Shown in pieces: positions 44,468-52,118 of a stretch of 64,000 nt of DNA (position 1 is the stretch's first letter; each line of letters begins with the position of its first letter). The DNA is taken from NCBI RefSeq assembly GCF_000428825.1, contig NZ_AUAR01000009.1, positions 62,001 through 126,000 on the forward strand, given 5' to 3'. Source of the DNA: Desulfomicrobium escambiense DSM 10707. GTDB taxonomy: Bacteria > Desulfobacterota > Desulfovibrionia > Desulfovibrionales > Desulfomicrobiaceae. Position numbers and translations under genes: made by a program. The notes beneath the pieces were generated by a model that saw only the letters and a list, made by a program, of their open reading frames with translations, had not been told where the DNA came from and ran no database searches.

Positions 44468-45975
44468 CAGCGGGGCTCCCGGCGGTCGATGAAACGACAG
44501 GCCGGGGCGTCGAAGGTGCGCTCGCTGTTGTGGACCCGGCAGTGGTTGGTGTCAGCAATGAAGTGGCTGCACTCGTCGCACACGGCAGCAATGCCGGTGG
44601 ACTCCAGGTCGCCCGACCAGACTAATGCCGCCTCCGCCGTGGGTTCATCGTCCTCGGCCGGAATCCCGAGCATCTTCCGAGCACGAGGCACGCTGAGGAT
44701 GCCGGAGACGACCATATCCACCACCGGCTTCACCTGTTTCTCGTCCATCAGGTCGATCTGTTTGCGTTCGGTCTCGCGGTTGGCGGCCTCGATGTCCGGG
44801 TCCAGGTCCATCTTGAGCTGGAGGCTGGAGCGGCTGATGAGTTTGCGGTCGTAGAGTTCGATGAGGAGCTTCTTGAAATCGACCGCGTCGCTGGGGTCGA
44901 GGTCGTTGAAGATGAACTGGATGCTCTTGTCGCCGTGGCCGTTAAGTTCCATCCAGTCGTCGAACACCCAGTCGAGGAGCTTGCGAGCGGCCTGTTTGAT
45001 CTCGCGGATCATGACCATCATCTTCTGCATGCTCACCGAGGCGGTGGCGAAGTTCGGACCGTCGCCGGTCACCAGCGAGCGTGACAGCCCCAAGGCCACC
45101 ACGATGTCTTCCTTCACCTCCTTGACCTTGTCCTCGACGTTGAGGACCTGGCCGTCGGTGCCGTGGGTTTCGACGTTGACGTAGAACGGGACCACCAGGC
45201 CGCTTTTCATGTCCATCTTGTTGACCATGTCGCGGACCTGTTCGAGCATCCGCTGGTCCGGCATCACCATCTTCTGGCCGAACGCGCCACCCACCTTGAG
45301 CAGGCGGAACGGCGTGGCCCAGCGCTTGGCGATGGCCTGTTCGGCCCGGCGGTAGTCGCGCAGCAGTTCGATGGCTTGAAAGGCGGGAAGCACGAGGGAG
45401 TTGCCTCGGGGCGAGAAGGCCGGTGCGTCCCATTTGAGGTGGACCACCTGCTCGACGGGCAGCGGAATGGATTCGCCGCCGCCGGGTGTGTCCTCGGGAA
45501 ATTGCCGGGCCTCGATCAGCTCGCCCTGGGCGTATTTGACCTTGACCGAAACCGGGTTGACGCAGACCAGCTCCTCGATGTCCTGGCCGGACTTGGTGAA
45601 GCGTTTGAAGCCGATGGCGTCGCCTTTCACCAGGAGCTGAAGAACCATGTCCTTGATGAACTGCGAGATGTTCAGCCGCCAGGCGGCCTCCAGGGCCTGC
45701 TCCTTGAGGGTCTCGTCGTCGCTGGTGATCTTGATCTCGTCGCCCACGGCGAAGGTGCGCCAGGAGTTGACGCAGTTCTTCACCAGCGGCTCCTCGACAT
45801 AGTATTCCCATGCCTTGCGGGCGCGTTCTTCCCAGGTGGCAGGAATCGCCTCGGCGGCGTTGACCTTGCTGAAGGCTGCCGAGTCGAGCGCGGCCGCAGC
45901 GGCCAGCGGCGCGATGACAAAGCCGGTGGTGTCCAGGCTTTCGGGTTGTTCGTCCTGATGGGCGGTGCTTTCCAC
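44467..45975 (-). CDS. Portal protein
   Basis: The 502-residue protein has portal-like features: RARKAWEYYVEEPLVKNCVN, VVHLKWDAPAFSPRGNSLVL, FQAIELLRDYRRAEQAIAKR, LLDWVFDDWMELNGHGDKSI and MDLDPDIEAANRETERKQID. It forms the ring for DNA entry. A C-terminal Cys cluster (CDECSHFIADTNHCRVHNSE) suggests a bound metal, which is unusual. I chose GTG 45975, four bases after GAGAGGA; the frame is open to ATG 46014, which has no clear binding site. It overlaps the MuF start (TGATG). Confidence 0.82.
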   Translation of the reverse strand: MESTAHQDEQPESLDTTGFVIAPLAAAAALDSAAFSKVNAAEAIPATWEERARKAWEYYVEEPLVKNCVNSWRTFAVGDEIKITSDDETLKEQALEAAWRLNISQFIKDMVLQLLVKGDAIGFKRFTKSGQDIEELVCVNPVSVKVKYAQGELIEARQFPEDTPGGGESIPLPVEQVVHLKWDAPAFSPRGNSLVLPAFQAIELLRDYRRAEQAIAKRWATPFRLLKVGGAFGQKMVMPDQRMLEQVRDMVNKMDMKSGLVVPFYVNVETHGTDGQVLNVEDKVKEVKEDIVVALGLSRSLVTGDGPNFATASVSMQKMMVMIREIKQAARKLLDWVFDDWMELNGHGDKSIQFIFNDLDPSDAVDFKKLLIELYDRKLISRSSLQLKMDLDPDIEAANRETERKQIDLMDEKQVKPVVDMVVSGILSVPRARKMLGIPAEDDEPTAEAALVWSGDLESTGIAAVCDECSHFIADTNHCRVHNSERTFDAPACRFIDRREPR

Positions 45976-46048
45976 GTGATCCTCTCGGTAGTTTCGGCCA
46001 TGACAGCCGCACATCCGGCCCGTGTGGGCCGAATCCGGCTCGATGCCT

Positions 46049-46082
46049 GTTACTTACCGGAGCGGGGTGGAAAGCGTCGGAG
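46049..46082 (-). promoter_or_regulatory. 34-bp dispersed motif, copy before the portal gene
   Basis: Minus strand: CTCCGACG, variable, then GCTCCGGTAAGTAAC. It starts seven bases past the terminase stop and ends 73 bases before the chosen portal start (34 before ATG 46014). Confidence 0.65.
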
Positions 46083-46089
46083 GATGCGG

Positions 46090-47613
46090 TCAGATGAAGA
46101 CCGGATTGGTGAGCACCGGCTTGAGCGAGACCACCTCTTCGCCGACCGGGTCGAGGTTGCCTTCCTCCCGGATCAGCATGGCGCAGCGCACCGCGTCGAT
46201 GATGTGGTCGTTGCCCTTGGAATAGATGATCTTGCCGTCCCGCAGGGTGTAGGTGTGGGTGGTGAACTGGTCTTCCACCTCCAGATCGTCCGAGGGGAAA
46301 ATGAGCTGCTTGCGCTGCAGGGCTCCGTTGATGAGGCTGGTCATCAGCTCCTTGGTCCGCTTCTTGACTTCCTTGCCGTCGCGGACCGCCAGCCGGGTCA
46401 TGCCGCCGAAGTCGTATCCCTTGAGCCTGCCTTCCAGCTCCAGCCCTTTGTACTTGTCCAGGGTGAGCAGCTCCTGGACCACGGCCAGGCCGTTGCCGCC
46501 GTTGTCCACGCCGATGCCCGCCGGGGTGTAGTAACGCTCCAGCAGCGCGATGATCTGGGCGATGTGCGGGTAGGAAACGTGTTCGAGATGAACGCGCAGG
46601 ATCATCTTCAGCAGCGTCCGCTCGCCGATCTCCAACTCCTGGAATACGACGATCTCGGTGGGATCGTTGGTGTAGCCCAGGTCGCCGCCGACCCAGAACT
46701 GACCGCTGCGGGGCGTGAGGTTGAGCAGCATCTCCAGCCGGTCGTGGGCCGCTTCCTCGGTGTCGCAGTCGCGCATCTCGGAATCGGTGATGACGATCTT
46801 CTGGTACTCCAGCAGATCCTGCCGACAGAGGTTGAACTGCTCGACATTGAAGGCCCCATAGGATGGCTTACCGTGTTCACCGGCCACCTCGTGCTGCCAA
46901 CCGGAGCTGTCACGGCCGCCGTAGAACTCCAGCAATTCGGCCTCGCGATCCTCGGTCCACAGGGGATTGAGCCAAGACGGCCAGCGGAACACATGGAACT
47001 GATCCGATGAGGTGAGCCGGTAATAGGTGGTGTCGCGCAGGCCGTTGGGCGTTGAGTAGATGCGTAGCGTCCCCCCGGCCTTGAGGCACTGGCGCAGCGC
47101 CTTCCAGGCCCGTTCGGTCAGCCAGGCTCCTTCATCGACCCAGACGCGGCCCACGTGCAAGGACCGGAAGGCGTCGCCATAGGCCCCGGCCGGGCGGAAA
47201 TAGAGCACCGAACCGTTGGTGAACTCCAGCCGGAAGTAGGGTTTGCGGTGGATCTTGGGCTTGCCGTACTTGGTCAGGGCGATGCTGTTCATCAGATCCG
47301 GGTTGGTGTCGAGCTGGAACTCGATCTCTTCGATGATGGTATCGAGGTGCCCCTGGTGCGGAGCCGCGATGAGGCCCTGGCCGCCCCGGGTGGTAAAGGC
47401 GTAATGGAGCGCGTCGGTCGAGAGCACGATGGACTTGCCCACGTCCCGGCCGTCGAGGTGGATGATGTTCTTGGCCGGGCAGCGCAGGTCCTCCACCTGA
47501 TGCGGCCAATAGTCGCGGCCTGAGCCATCCCGGTTGTAGAGGTAGGCTTGCCCCCACAACACGGGATCGCTCAGGGTCGCCGCAAGTTTGCGCTCCTTGT
47601 CGGTTACCGCCAT
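46090..47613 (-). CDS. Terminase large subunit
   Basis: The 507-residue protein is the packaging motor. The P-loop is HLDGRDVGKSIV (GRDVGKS at 55-61, the GRxxGKS class), Walker B is GRVWVDEGAW, and the nuclease acid residues lie in WVGGDLGYTNDPTEIVVF, AGIGVDNGGNG and DHIIDAVRCAML. It cuts and pumps DNA into the procapsid with the portal. I chose ATG 47613 since it overlaps the upstream stop (TGATG). The small subunit gene is 2.8 kb away, beyond the recombinase island. Confidence 0.92.
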   Translation of the reverse strand: MAVTDKERKLAATLSDPVLWGQAYLYNRDGSGRDYWPHQVEDLRCPAKNIIHLDGRDVGKSIVLSTDALHYAFTTRGGQGLIAAPHQGHLDTIIEEIEFQLDTNPDLMNSIALTKYGKPKIHRKPYFRLEFTNGSVLYFRPAGAYGDAFRSLHVGRVWVDEGAWLTERAWKALRQCLKAGGTLRIYSTPNGLRDTTYYRLTSSDQFHVFRWPSWLNPLWTEDREAELLEFYGGRDSSGWQHEVAGEHGKPSYGAFNVEQFNLCRQDLLEYQKIVITDSEMRDCDTEEAAHDRLEMLLNLTPRSGQFWVGGDLGYTNDPTEIVVFQELEIGERTLLKMILRVHLEHVSYPHIAQIIALLERYYTPAGIGVDNGGNGLAVVQELLTLDKYKGLELEGRLKGYDFGGMTRLAVRDGKEVKKRTKELMTSLINGALQRKQLIFPSDDLEVEDQFTTHTYTLRDGKIIYSKGNDHIIDAVRCAMLIREEGNLDPVGEEVVSLKPVLTNPVFI

Positions 47614-47891
47614 CAGTGCATTCCCGTCCTCAAGGCGCTGCCGAGGATGGTGCCCACCAGTTCCGTCAGGATCTGCTGCACGGCCAGAGTGTTCTTCCTG
47701 TCGTGGACAGCCTCCTGAATGTCGATGATGGCCTGGTCCAACTCCGCCCAAGCCCGGTACTGCTGCTGGGCCGCTTCCAGACGGCCGAGGGCGTTCTCAA
47801 TCCGTCCCGCCGCCAGCTCGGTGCCGATTTCGACCAGGGCCTCACCGGCCTGGCGAACGGCATCGCTGTTCTCCTGAAGAATCTCTTTCAT
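47613..47891 (-). CDS. Small helical hypothetical protein upstream of terminase
   Basis: This 92-residue protein (KEILQENSDAVRQAGEALVE; RLEAAQQQYRAWAELDQAII; NTLAVQQILTELVGTILGSA) is mostly helical and may form a coiled coil. Its ATG at 47891 overlaps the lipoprotein stop as ATGA, and its stop overlaps the terminase start. No family is recognised; it could be an i-spanin-like partner, though no clear N-terminal membrane segment is visible. Confidence 0.6.
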   Translation of the reverse strand: MKEILQENSDAVRQAGEALVEIGTELAAGRIENALGRLEAAQQQYRAWAELDQAIIDIQEAVHDRKNTLAVQQILTELVGTILGSALRTGMH

Positions 47892-48160
47892 TGGCCTGCC
47901 TCCTGGTTCGCGCCGTTGGCCCACTGGTCAAGGGCGTCCACGGCGGTCTGCAGGCGCAGACCGACTCCGGTCAGGCGCTCGGCGTCCGGGTGGCCGACCT
48001 CGCGCAGCGCCTTGTTGGCCTCGGTCACGTACCCGGGCGTGTGGCGGTTGACGGTGGCCACCGCCGACTGGATCTGGGCAGGTGGCCGGTAGGTGGCGCA
48101 GCCGGTCATGATCCCGGCCAGCGCCAGCGGAATGGTCCATTCGAGGGTCTTCTTCAACAT
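47888..48160 (-). CDS. Small lipoprotein (possible outer spanin-like)
   Basis: The 90-residue protein has a clear lipoprotein signal: LKKTLEWTIPLALAGIMTGC, with a hydrophobic stretch ending at the lipobox Cys. The mature part is about 70 residues and helical (QSAVATVNRHTPGYVTEANK). Phage lipoproteins of this size are often outer spanins for Gram-negative lysis, but this one is not proline-rich. An exclusion function is also possible. The ATG at 48160 follows AAAGGAGAT. Confidence 0.7.
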   Translation of the reverse strand: MLKKTLEWTIPLALAGIMTGCATYRPPAQIQSAVATVNRHTPGYVTEANKALREVGHPDAERLTGVGLRLQTAVDALDQWANGANQEAGQ

Positions 48161-48235
48161 GTTGATCTCCTTTGGGTTATGGGTTTGGGGCACATGCAGA
48201 AAGATCTCTGCAAACACTTGATTTCCAACGAAATA

Positions 48236-48270
48236 GAAGCGTCATTGGATGTGACGCGGGATGGTCCCGC
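48236..48270. promoter_or_regulatory. Two adjacent palindromes between divergent genes
   Basis: GCGTCA/TGACGC with a seven-base gap (48239-48257) is followed by GCGGGA/TCCCGC with a three-base gap (48256-48270). They lie between the lipoprotein (minus) and recombinase-island (plus) genes, where an operator or leader hairpin is expected. Confidence 0.4.
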
Positions 48271-48300
48271 ATCCACGAAAACTGGAACCGGAGGCAGGCC

Positions 48301-48495
48301 ATGACCTACGACAGAAACCGCCAGCAGGCACTCAAGGCGTACCGAGAAAAGCAGGAGAACATCGCCCGGCTGATCGAGGGCATTCGCGGCAAGCTCGAAA
48401 CGGACGCGAAGCAGCCGGACATCAACTGGGCGAGCGTTGGCTCCCTCGGCCACGTCGAGGAACTGCTGCGGGAGCTGGACGAGTTCCTGTCCTGA
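48301..48495 (+). CDS. Small helical protein in the recombinase island
   Basis: This 64-residue protein (MTYDRNRQQALKAYREKQEN, then IARLIEGIRGKLETDAKQPD; VEELLRELDEFLS) is predicted helical. GGAGG lies seven bases before its ATG. It is the first gene of a plus-strand trio with two integrase-like genes, so it may be a recombination partner. Family not recognised. Confidence 0.62.
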   Translation: MTYDRNRQQALKAYREKQENIARLIEGIRGKLETDAKQPDINWASVGSLGHVEELLRELDEFLS

Positions 48496-48528
48496 ACACA
48501 CCGAGCCACCGACAAAGGAGACATTGAC

Positions 48529-48903
48529 ATGAGCGAATGCACCGTGCATCAAGCCGCCGAGGCTTTCATCGGCCACCTGCGGGAATCCGGAAAGAAAGAG
48601 CGGACCCTCTACACCTACCGGAAGGACCTCGATGTAGTGGAGGCCTTCTTCGGCGCGGATCGCCAGCTCGCAGAGATCCGGCTTCCCCAGGTCGGCAAGT
48701 TCTACAAGTCCGACCTGCTGCTCAAACTCCCCGACGGCAAGGAGCGAGCCGAACGCACCGTCGCCAAGACCGTCCGGGTGTTCCGCATGATGATGGTATG
48801 GGCCATGGAATCTGGGCGCATCGAGGAGCTGCCGCTGCCCAAGAGCACACCCATGGGCCACAGCCGGGTGAAGGAGTCCAGCGATGAGCAACCGAACGGC
48901 TGA
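48529..48903 (+). CDS. Lone SAM-like core-binding domain of a tyrosine recombinase
   Basis: The 124-residue protein matches only the N-terminal core-binding domain of tyrosine recombinases: HQAAEAFIGHLRESGKKERT, LYTYRKDLDVVEAFFGADRQ and KTVRVFRMMMVWAMESGRIE. The catalytic domain is absent, so it cannot cut DNA itself. It overlaps the full recombinase gene by 20 bases. It may be an accessory DNA-binding subunit, a regulator, or a remnant after partial duplication. RBS AAAGGAG is intact. Confidence 0.78.
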   Translation: MSECTVHQAAEAFIGHLRESGKKERTLYTYRKDLDVVEAFFGADRQLAEIRLPQVGKFYKSDLLLKLPDGKERAERTVAKTVRVFRMMMVWAMESGRIEELPLPKSTPMGHSRVKESSDEQPNG

Positions 48904-49798
48904 CCTCGACCTGACGGGCGCGACAGAGGCGTTCTGTGCCCGCCTGTCGGCCGAAGGTCGCTCCCCTGCGACCATAGCCGCATACCGCCGAGACCTCGCC
49001 CTGGTGGCCCGCGTTGCCGATGAGCTGGCCCCGGGCATCGTCTGCCGGGAAGTCACGGCCGGGCTCCTCGACCAGGTGTTTTCCGCCGGGGCGGTCACCG
49101 AGAGTGAGCGAGGCCCACGCTCGGCGGCCTCGCTCCATCGGATGAAGGCGGCGGTGCGGGCGTTTTTCGCCTGGGCCGCCGAGGCGGGCGTGGTCGATGA
49201 CAATCCGGCCCGGTCCATCCGCATGCATCGGCTGCCGAGAAAGCTGCCGGTCTTCCTGACCACCGCCGAAAAGAAACGTCTGCTCAAGGAGCTCAAAGGA
49301 CGGACCGACTTCTCCGCGCTGCGCGACCGCGCCATGATCGAGGTGCTGCTGGGCACCGGGATCAGGCTTGGCGAGCTGGCCGCGCTCGACATGGATGACA
49401 TCGACCTCGACGCCAAGCATCTGCGGGTGCGGGCCAAGGGGAATGTGCCGCAGGTCAAGTTCATCAAGACCGACCTCCGCACATTGCTGCGCCGTTACCT
49501 GGCCGAGCGCCGTCGACACGGCCGCCCGGAAATGGAAGCCTTGTTCCTGTCGAACCGGGACGGCAGACTCTGCCAGCGGCAGATAGCCAACCGGCTCGCC
49601 CACTGGCTGCGGAAGGCCGGGATCGAAAAGGAACTGACGCCGCACGGGCTGCGGCATACCTTCGCCACCCACCTCTACGGCGCGACCAATGACCTGCTCG
49701 TGGTGCAGCGGGCCTTGGGGCACCGGGACGTGTCCACCACCCAGATCTACACCCACCTCGTGGACGGCCAGCTTGAGGAAGCCCTCGAACGACTCTGA
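48884..49798 (+). CDS. Tyrosine recombinase (XerC/XerD-like)
   Basis: The 304-residue protein has both a core-binding domain (residues 12-100; CARLSAEGRSPATIAAYRRD) and a complete catalytic domain: Arg161 in GTGIRLGELAAL, Lys185, His254/Arg257 in HGLRHTFATHLYG, His280 in LGHRDVSTTQIYTHL and nucleophile Tyr289. It is of Xer size. It would perform integration, excision or dimer resolution. It stands between terminase subunit genes and beside a 44-45 bp repeat array, unlike the usual end-of-prophage location. Confidence 0.93.
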   Translation: MSNRTADLDLTGATEAFCARLSAEGRSPATIAAYRRDLALVARVADELAPGIVCREVTAGLLDQVFSAGAVTESERGPRSAASLHRMKAAVRAFFAWAAEAGVVDDNPARSIRMHRLPRKLPVFLTTAEKKRLLKELKGRTDFSALRDRAMIEVLLGTGIRLGELAALDMDDIDLDAKHLRVRAKGNVPQVKFIKTDLRTLLRRYLAERRRHGRPEMEALFLSNRDGRLCQRQIANRLAHWLRKAGIEKELTPHGLRHTFATHLYGATNDLLVVQRALGHRDVSTTQIYTHLVDGQLEEALERL

Positions 49799-49818
49799 TC
49801 CTTCCGAACCCGACGATG

Positions 49819-49844
49819 GGAGCGGCCTCGGCTGCTCCTGTTTT
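49819..49844 (+). terminator. Probable intrinsic terminator after the recombinase gene
   Basis: Stem GGAGC/GCTCC (with an inner GCC/GGC) followed by TGTTTT lies about 20 bases past the recombinase stop. Confidence 0.55.
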
Positions 49845-49854
49845 CGTTGGGCGA

Positions 49855-49883
49855 GACAGTGTCGAAGACAGTGAATGACAGTG
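49855..49883. repeat. Three GACAGTG direct repeats
   Basis: GACAGTG occurs at 49855, 49867 and 49877, with spacing 12 and 10 bases, right after the recombinase terminator. These may be recombinase arm sites or chance. Confidence 0.4.
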
Positions 49884-50000
49884 CCCGCAAAAGAACACAT
49901 CCGCCGATGATGATTGATCATGACGATGGTTCTTAGTCTCCCAGGCGGAGCGGGAAATATCGATTGACCGGAATTTCTCCTTCGCTGTCTGTCGGCCGCA

Positions 50001-50240
50001 CATCGCTATAACTGCTTGGCTTATGCGCTCCAGTCGCGGAACACACATGGCAATATCTGCTTGGCATGTGCGAGGGCCGCTGCCGATGTAATGGCTGTTT
50101 GCGGGGCTTGGCCGGTTCTGCCTGGGGCTGGATATGCCAATATTTACTTGGGTTGTGTGAGAGAGCCCCGGCGTGAACATGCCGATATCTACTTGGCTTA
50201 TGCGGTTCGGCTTATGCGCACACATCCCAAGCGGATATCG
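50001..50240. repeat. Array of imperfect repeats with 44-45 bp period (around CTTGGC/TATGCG)
   Basis: Imperfect copies of GATATCTACTTGGCTTATGCG have their CTTGG cores at 50015, 50060, 50148 and 50192 (spacings 45, 88, 44). A degenerate copy near 50107 fills the gap, and an inverted copy, read on the minus strand as GATATCCGCTTGGGATGTG, ends the array at about 50218-50240. No gene fits this stretch (49799-50398). Periodic sites beside a recombinase suggest arm/accessory binding, resolution or a partition-like site. Confidence 0.7.
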
Positions 50241-50322
50241 AGAGCTGCAGGAGGAGGTCGAGGAGTGGAAATGATGATCGGCAGCCGGAGAATGCCGATT
50301 CCGAAAGTGCAAGGAACACGTC

Positions 50323-50411
50323 TTATCCGCAATTCCTGGTGAAGCTGTCTGCCGCAAGTCGCCGTGTGCCGGGGTCATCGGAAAGGCCCTCCATGGTGTT
50401 ATCCGCAATTC
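50323..50411. repeat. 13-bp direct repeat pair TTATCCGCAATTC
   Basis: Identical copies at 50323-50335 and 50399-50411, 76 bases apart. The second copy supplies the stop codon of the terminase small subunit gene. Confidence 0.5.
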
Positions 50412-50899
50412 TTTCCGCGTTTCTTGCGGCCGGAGGGTTTCGCGCCCGGGGCGTTTGCGGCCTCGGCCACCTTCTCGAGCAGCGCCGCCGCCCATTCCGC
50501 CGGAGAGGTCTGCGGGCCTTTCGGCTCCTCACCCTCGCGGGCGATCTTGGTGGTTTTGAGGTCCTTCATGTGGCAGCGGATCATCCGGTCGAGCTTTTCG
50601 GCGGCGTCCGTGTTCCCCTCGATCTGGGCGCGGACCAGCTTCACCGAGTAGACGCCCACCAGCTCCACCTGCAGGAAGTCGCTGGACTTGTTGAACTCGA
50701 AGTCCTGGTTGAGGCGGTCGATGATCGCGTCGAACATGACCTTCTCTTCCGGCGTCAGGCAGCGGTCGGCAAAGATGCCGTGACGCAGCCGGTTCTGATT
50801 GCCCTCGGGCGCACCAGGCCCGCGCCGGGGCGGTTCGGTCTTGCCCTCGTTGCGGTGCCAGCGGTCCAGCGTCTCTTTGTCCGGTTTGTTCAGTGCCAC
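50399..50899 (-). CDS. Terminase small subunit-like protein
   Basis: The 166-residue protein contains PRRGPGAPEGNQNRLRHGIF, a motif of phage small terminase-like proteins (PGAPxGNxNxxxHG). A helical core follows (TPEEKVMFDAIIDRLNQDFE; EKLDRMIRCHMKDLKTTKIA) and then a basic tail. It would recognise the packaging site. The start is GTG 50899. The large subunit gene lies 2.8 kb downstream, separated by the recombinase island, so the packaging pair is split. Confidence 0.75.
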   Translation of the reverse strand: MALNKPDKETLDRWHRNEGKTEPPRRGPGAPEGNQNRLRHGIFADRCLTPEEKVMFDAIIDRLNQDFEFNKSSDFLQVELVGVYSVKLVRAQIEGNTDAAEKLDRMIRCHMKDLKTTKIAREGEEPKGPQTSPAEWAAALLEKVAEAANAPGAKPSGRKKRGKNCG

Positions 50900-50989
50900 G
50901 TGGAAATCCTGCCGAATATTGTTTTCCCAAGCCGGGATGCGGGGCGGGAGGCCGATTTAGCCTCCAAACGCGCTCCCGCCGGTTCAGGG

Positions 50990-51023
50990 GTTACTTACCG
51001 GAAGCGGCGCTCAACTGTCGGTC
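50990..51023 (-). promoter_or_regulatory. 34-bp dispersed motif, copy before the small terminase gene
   Basis: Minus strand: GACCGACA, variable, then GCTTCCGGTAAGTAAC. It overlaps the end of the upstream HTH gene: the TAA inside box B is that gene's stop. It ends 90 bases before the GTG start. Confidence 0.62.
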
Positions 51024-51269
51024 CCGATCCTGTTTTCGTTCGGCGGCGATGATCTGGTTGACCCGGCGGGTGGTCACACCGGCGAGGTTGGAGATCTCCT
51101 GGCTGCTGATCCCCTGCAGATGAAGGGCAAGCACCAGGTCACGGCGTTCCTGGTAGAAGCGGCTCGGTGCAGGGACCCAGAGAATTCCGGTGTAGTGCTT
51201 CTGAACCTGCTCGAAGAGTTCCTCGGGCAAGACATCCTTGGCGTTGGCGTAGCGTTTCTTTTTCTTCAC
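50991..51269 (-). CDS. CD3324-like helix-turn-helix protein
   Basis: The 92-residue basic protein begins YANAKDVLPEELFEQVQKHY, then a C-terminal HTH (LALHLQGISSQEISNLAGVT, TRRVNQIIAAER). It resembles CD3324-type and Trp-repressor/homeodomain-like HTH proteins. Its final codons (AASGK, stop) are written by the dispersed 34-bp motif, so the motif was probably acquired or constrained there. GTG start with GGAGG. It may regulate late genes. Confidence 0.72.
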   Translation of the reverse strand: MKKKKRYANAKDVLPEELFEQVQKHYTGILWVPAPSRFYQERRDLVLALHLQGISSQEISNLAGVTTRRVNQIIAAERKQDRDRQLSAASGK

Positions 51270-51272
51270 GGC

Positions 51273-52046
51273 TCAATCCTCCACTTTCTTCATCCACGGC
51301 TGCGGCACGTCCGGGTTGTAGAACCGCAGCGTGCTGGGACGCCCGGACTTCGGCCCGTGGACAATTTCGATAAAACGCTCGGTGACCTCGCCAATCTCCT
51401 GATCGCCATCGACGAAACAGACCAGGCCGTAGTCCTCGCCGCAGGGAAACCGAAACCGGCCCTGGTTCTGATAGAGGCGTGCCTCGGACCAGCTCTTGGC
51501 CATGGCCTCCTCACGGATGGCGTCGACCTTGGCGACAGCCTGGGAAGTTACCGGCTGCTTACATTTCCAAGCTTGGTTCCCGGGATAAATCCAGTCCTTT
51601 CTGGGAACTTCGACGGGTTTCTCCTGGGGTTCGGGACGAAGCGCGGGTGGCCGGTAGTTCTTCGGGGAAAAGGAATGCAGGACCTCCTGCAGGCTTTCCT
51701 TGCCGAACTCCCGGATGGCCAGCTCCTGCAGGGCGTTGAATCGCTGCCGCAGCGTGTTCCAGGCATCCTCGGGGAGCTTTCCGGCCTTGTGCGCGGCTTG
51801 GGCCGTGACCATGCGGGAACGCAGCCAGGCAAAGTATTCAGGCGAAAGCAGACGAAAAACCTTGCCGTTCTGCTCGATGTCGATCTCACCCGTCCGGACC
51901 CAGGCGAACTTCCTGATTTCAAGATCGGTGGTGACGAAAAGGGACTGGCAGTGTTCCGAGGTCTCGGAAACGGCGAGACTGGCTTGGCTGTCGGCTTTGG
52001 GGGCATCCGTGCCGAGGTGACGGATCATGGTGGTCAGCAAGCTCAT
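51273..52046 (-). CDS. Hypothetical phage protein (257 aa), first gene of the late block
   Basis: The product (SEHCQSLFVTTDLEIRKFAW; LSPEYFAWLRSRMVTAQAAH; AWNTLRQRFNALQELAIREF; ARLYQNQGRFRFPCGEDYGL) is not recognised. It has a helical middle and a C-terminal beta part. A 34-bp motif ends 37 bases before its ATG, and a repeat-rich control region lies beyond. It may be a regulator or a packaging helper. Confidence 0.62.
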   Translation of the reverse strand: MSLLTTMIRHLGTDAPKADSQASLAVSETSEHCQSLFVTTDLEIRKFAWVRTGEIDIEQNGKVFRLLSPEYFAWLRSRMVTAQAAHKAGKLPEDAWNTLRQRFNALQELAIREFGKESLQEVLHSFSPKNYRPPALRPEPQEKPVEVPRKDWIYPGNQAWKCKQPVTSQAVAKVDAIREEAMAKSWSEARLYQNQGRFRFPCGEDYGLVCFVDGDQEIGEVTERFIEIVHGPKSGRPSTLRFYNPDVPQPWMKKVED

Positions 52047-52083
52047 GGCAATTCTCCGGAAACGTTGGTAGTCATCGTTTCCA

Positions 52084-52117
52084 GTTACTTACCGGAGCCC
52101 CTGAGCGAGTGACGGAG
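52084..52117 (-). promoter_or_regulatory. 34-bp dispersed motif at the head of the late block
   Basis: Minus strand: CTCCGTCA, variable, then GCTCCGGTAAGTAAC. It is the only copy not directly behind a gene on its own strand, so it must serve the 52046-start gene rather than mark a gene end. Confidence 0.66.
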
Positions 52118-52118
52118 C

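Noticed and set aside
50001-50240. CRISPR array
   Set aside because: Copies are imperfect, one is inverted, and spacing is about two units in one place; no cas operon is near (the Cas4-like gene belongs to a phage recombination set).
49464-50495. 343-residue minus-strand open frame
   Set aside because: Its repeated amino-acid pattern is just the translation of the 44-45 bp DNA repeats, and it runs antisense into the recombinase gene.
51540-51565. Another copy of the 34-bp motif (GTTACCGGCTGCTTAC)
   Set aside because: Only short parts match, spacing is wrong and it lies inside coding sequence.
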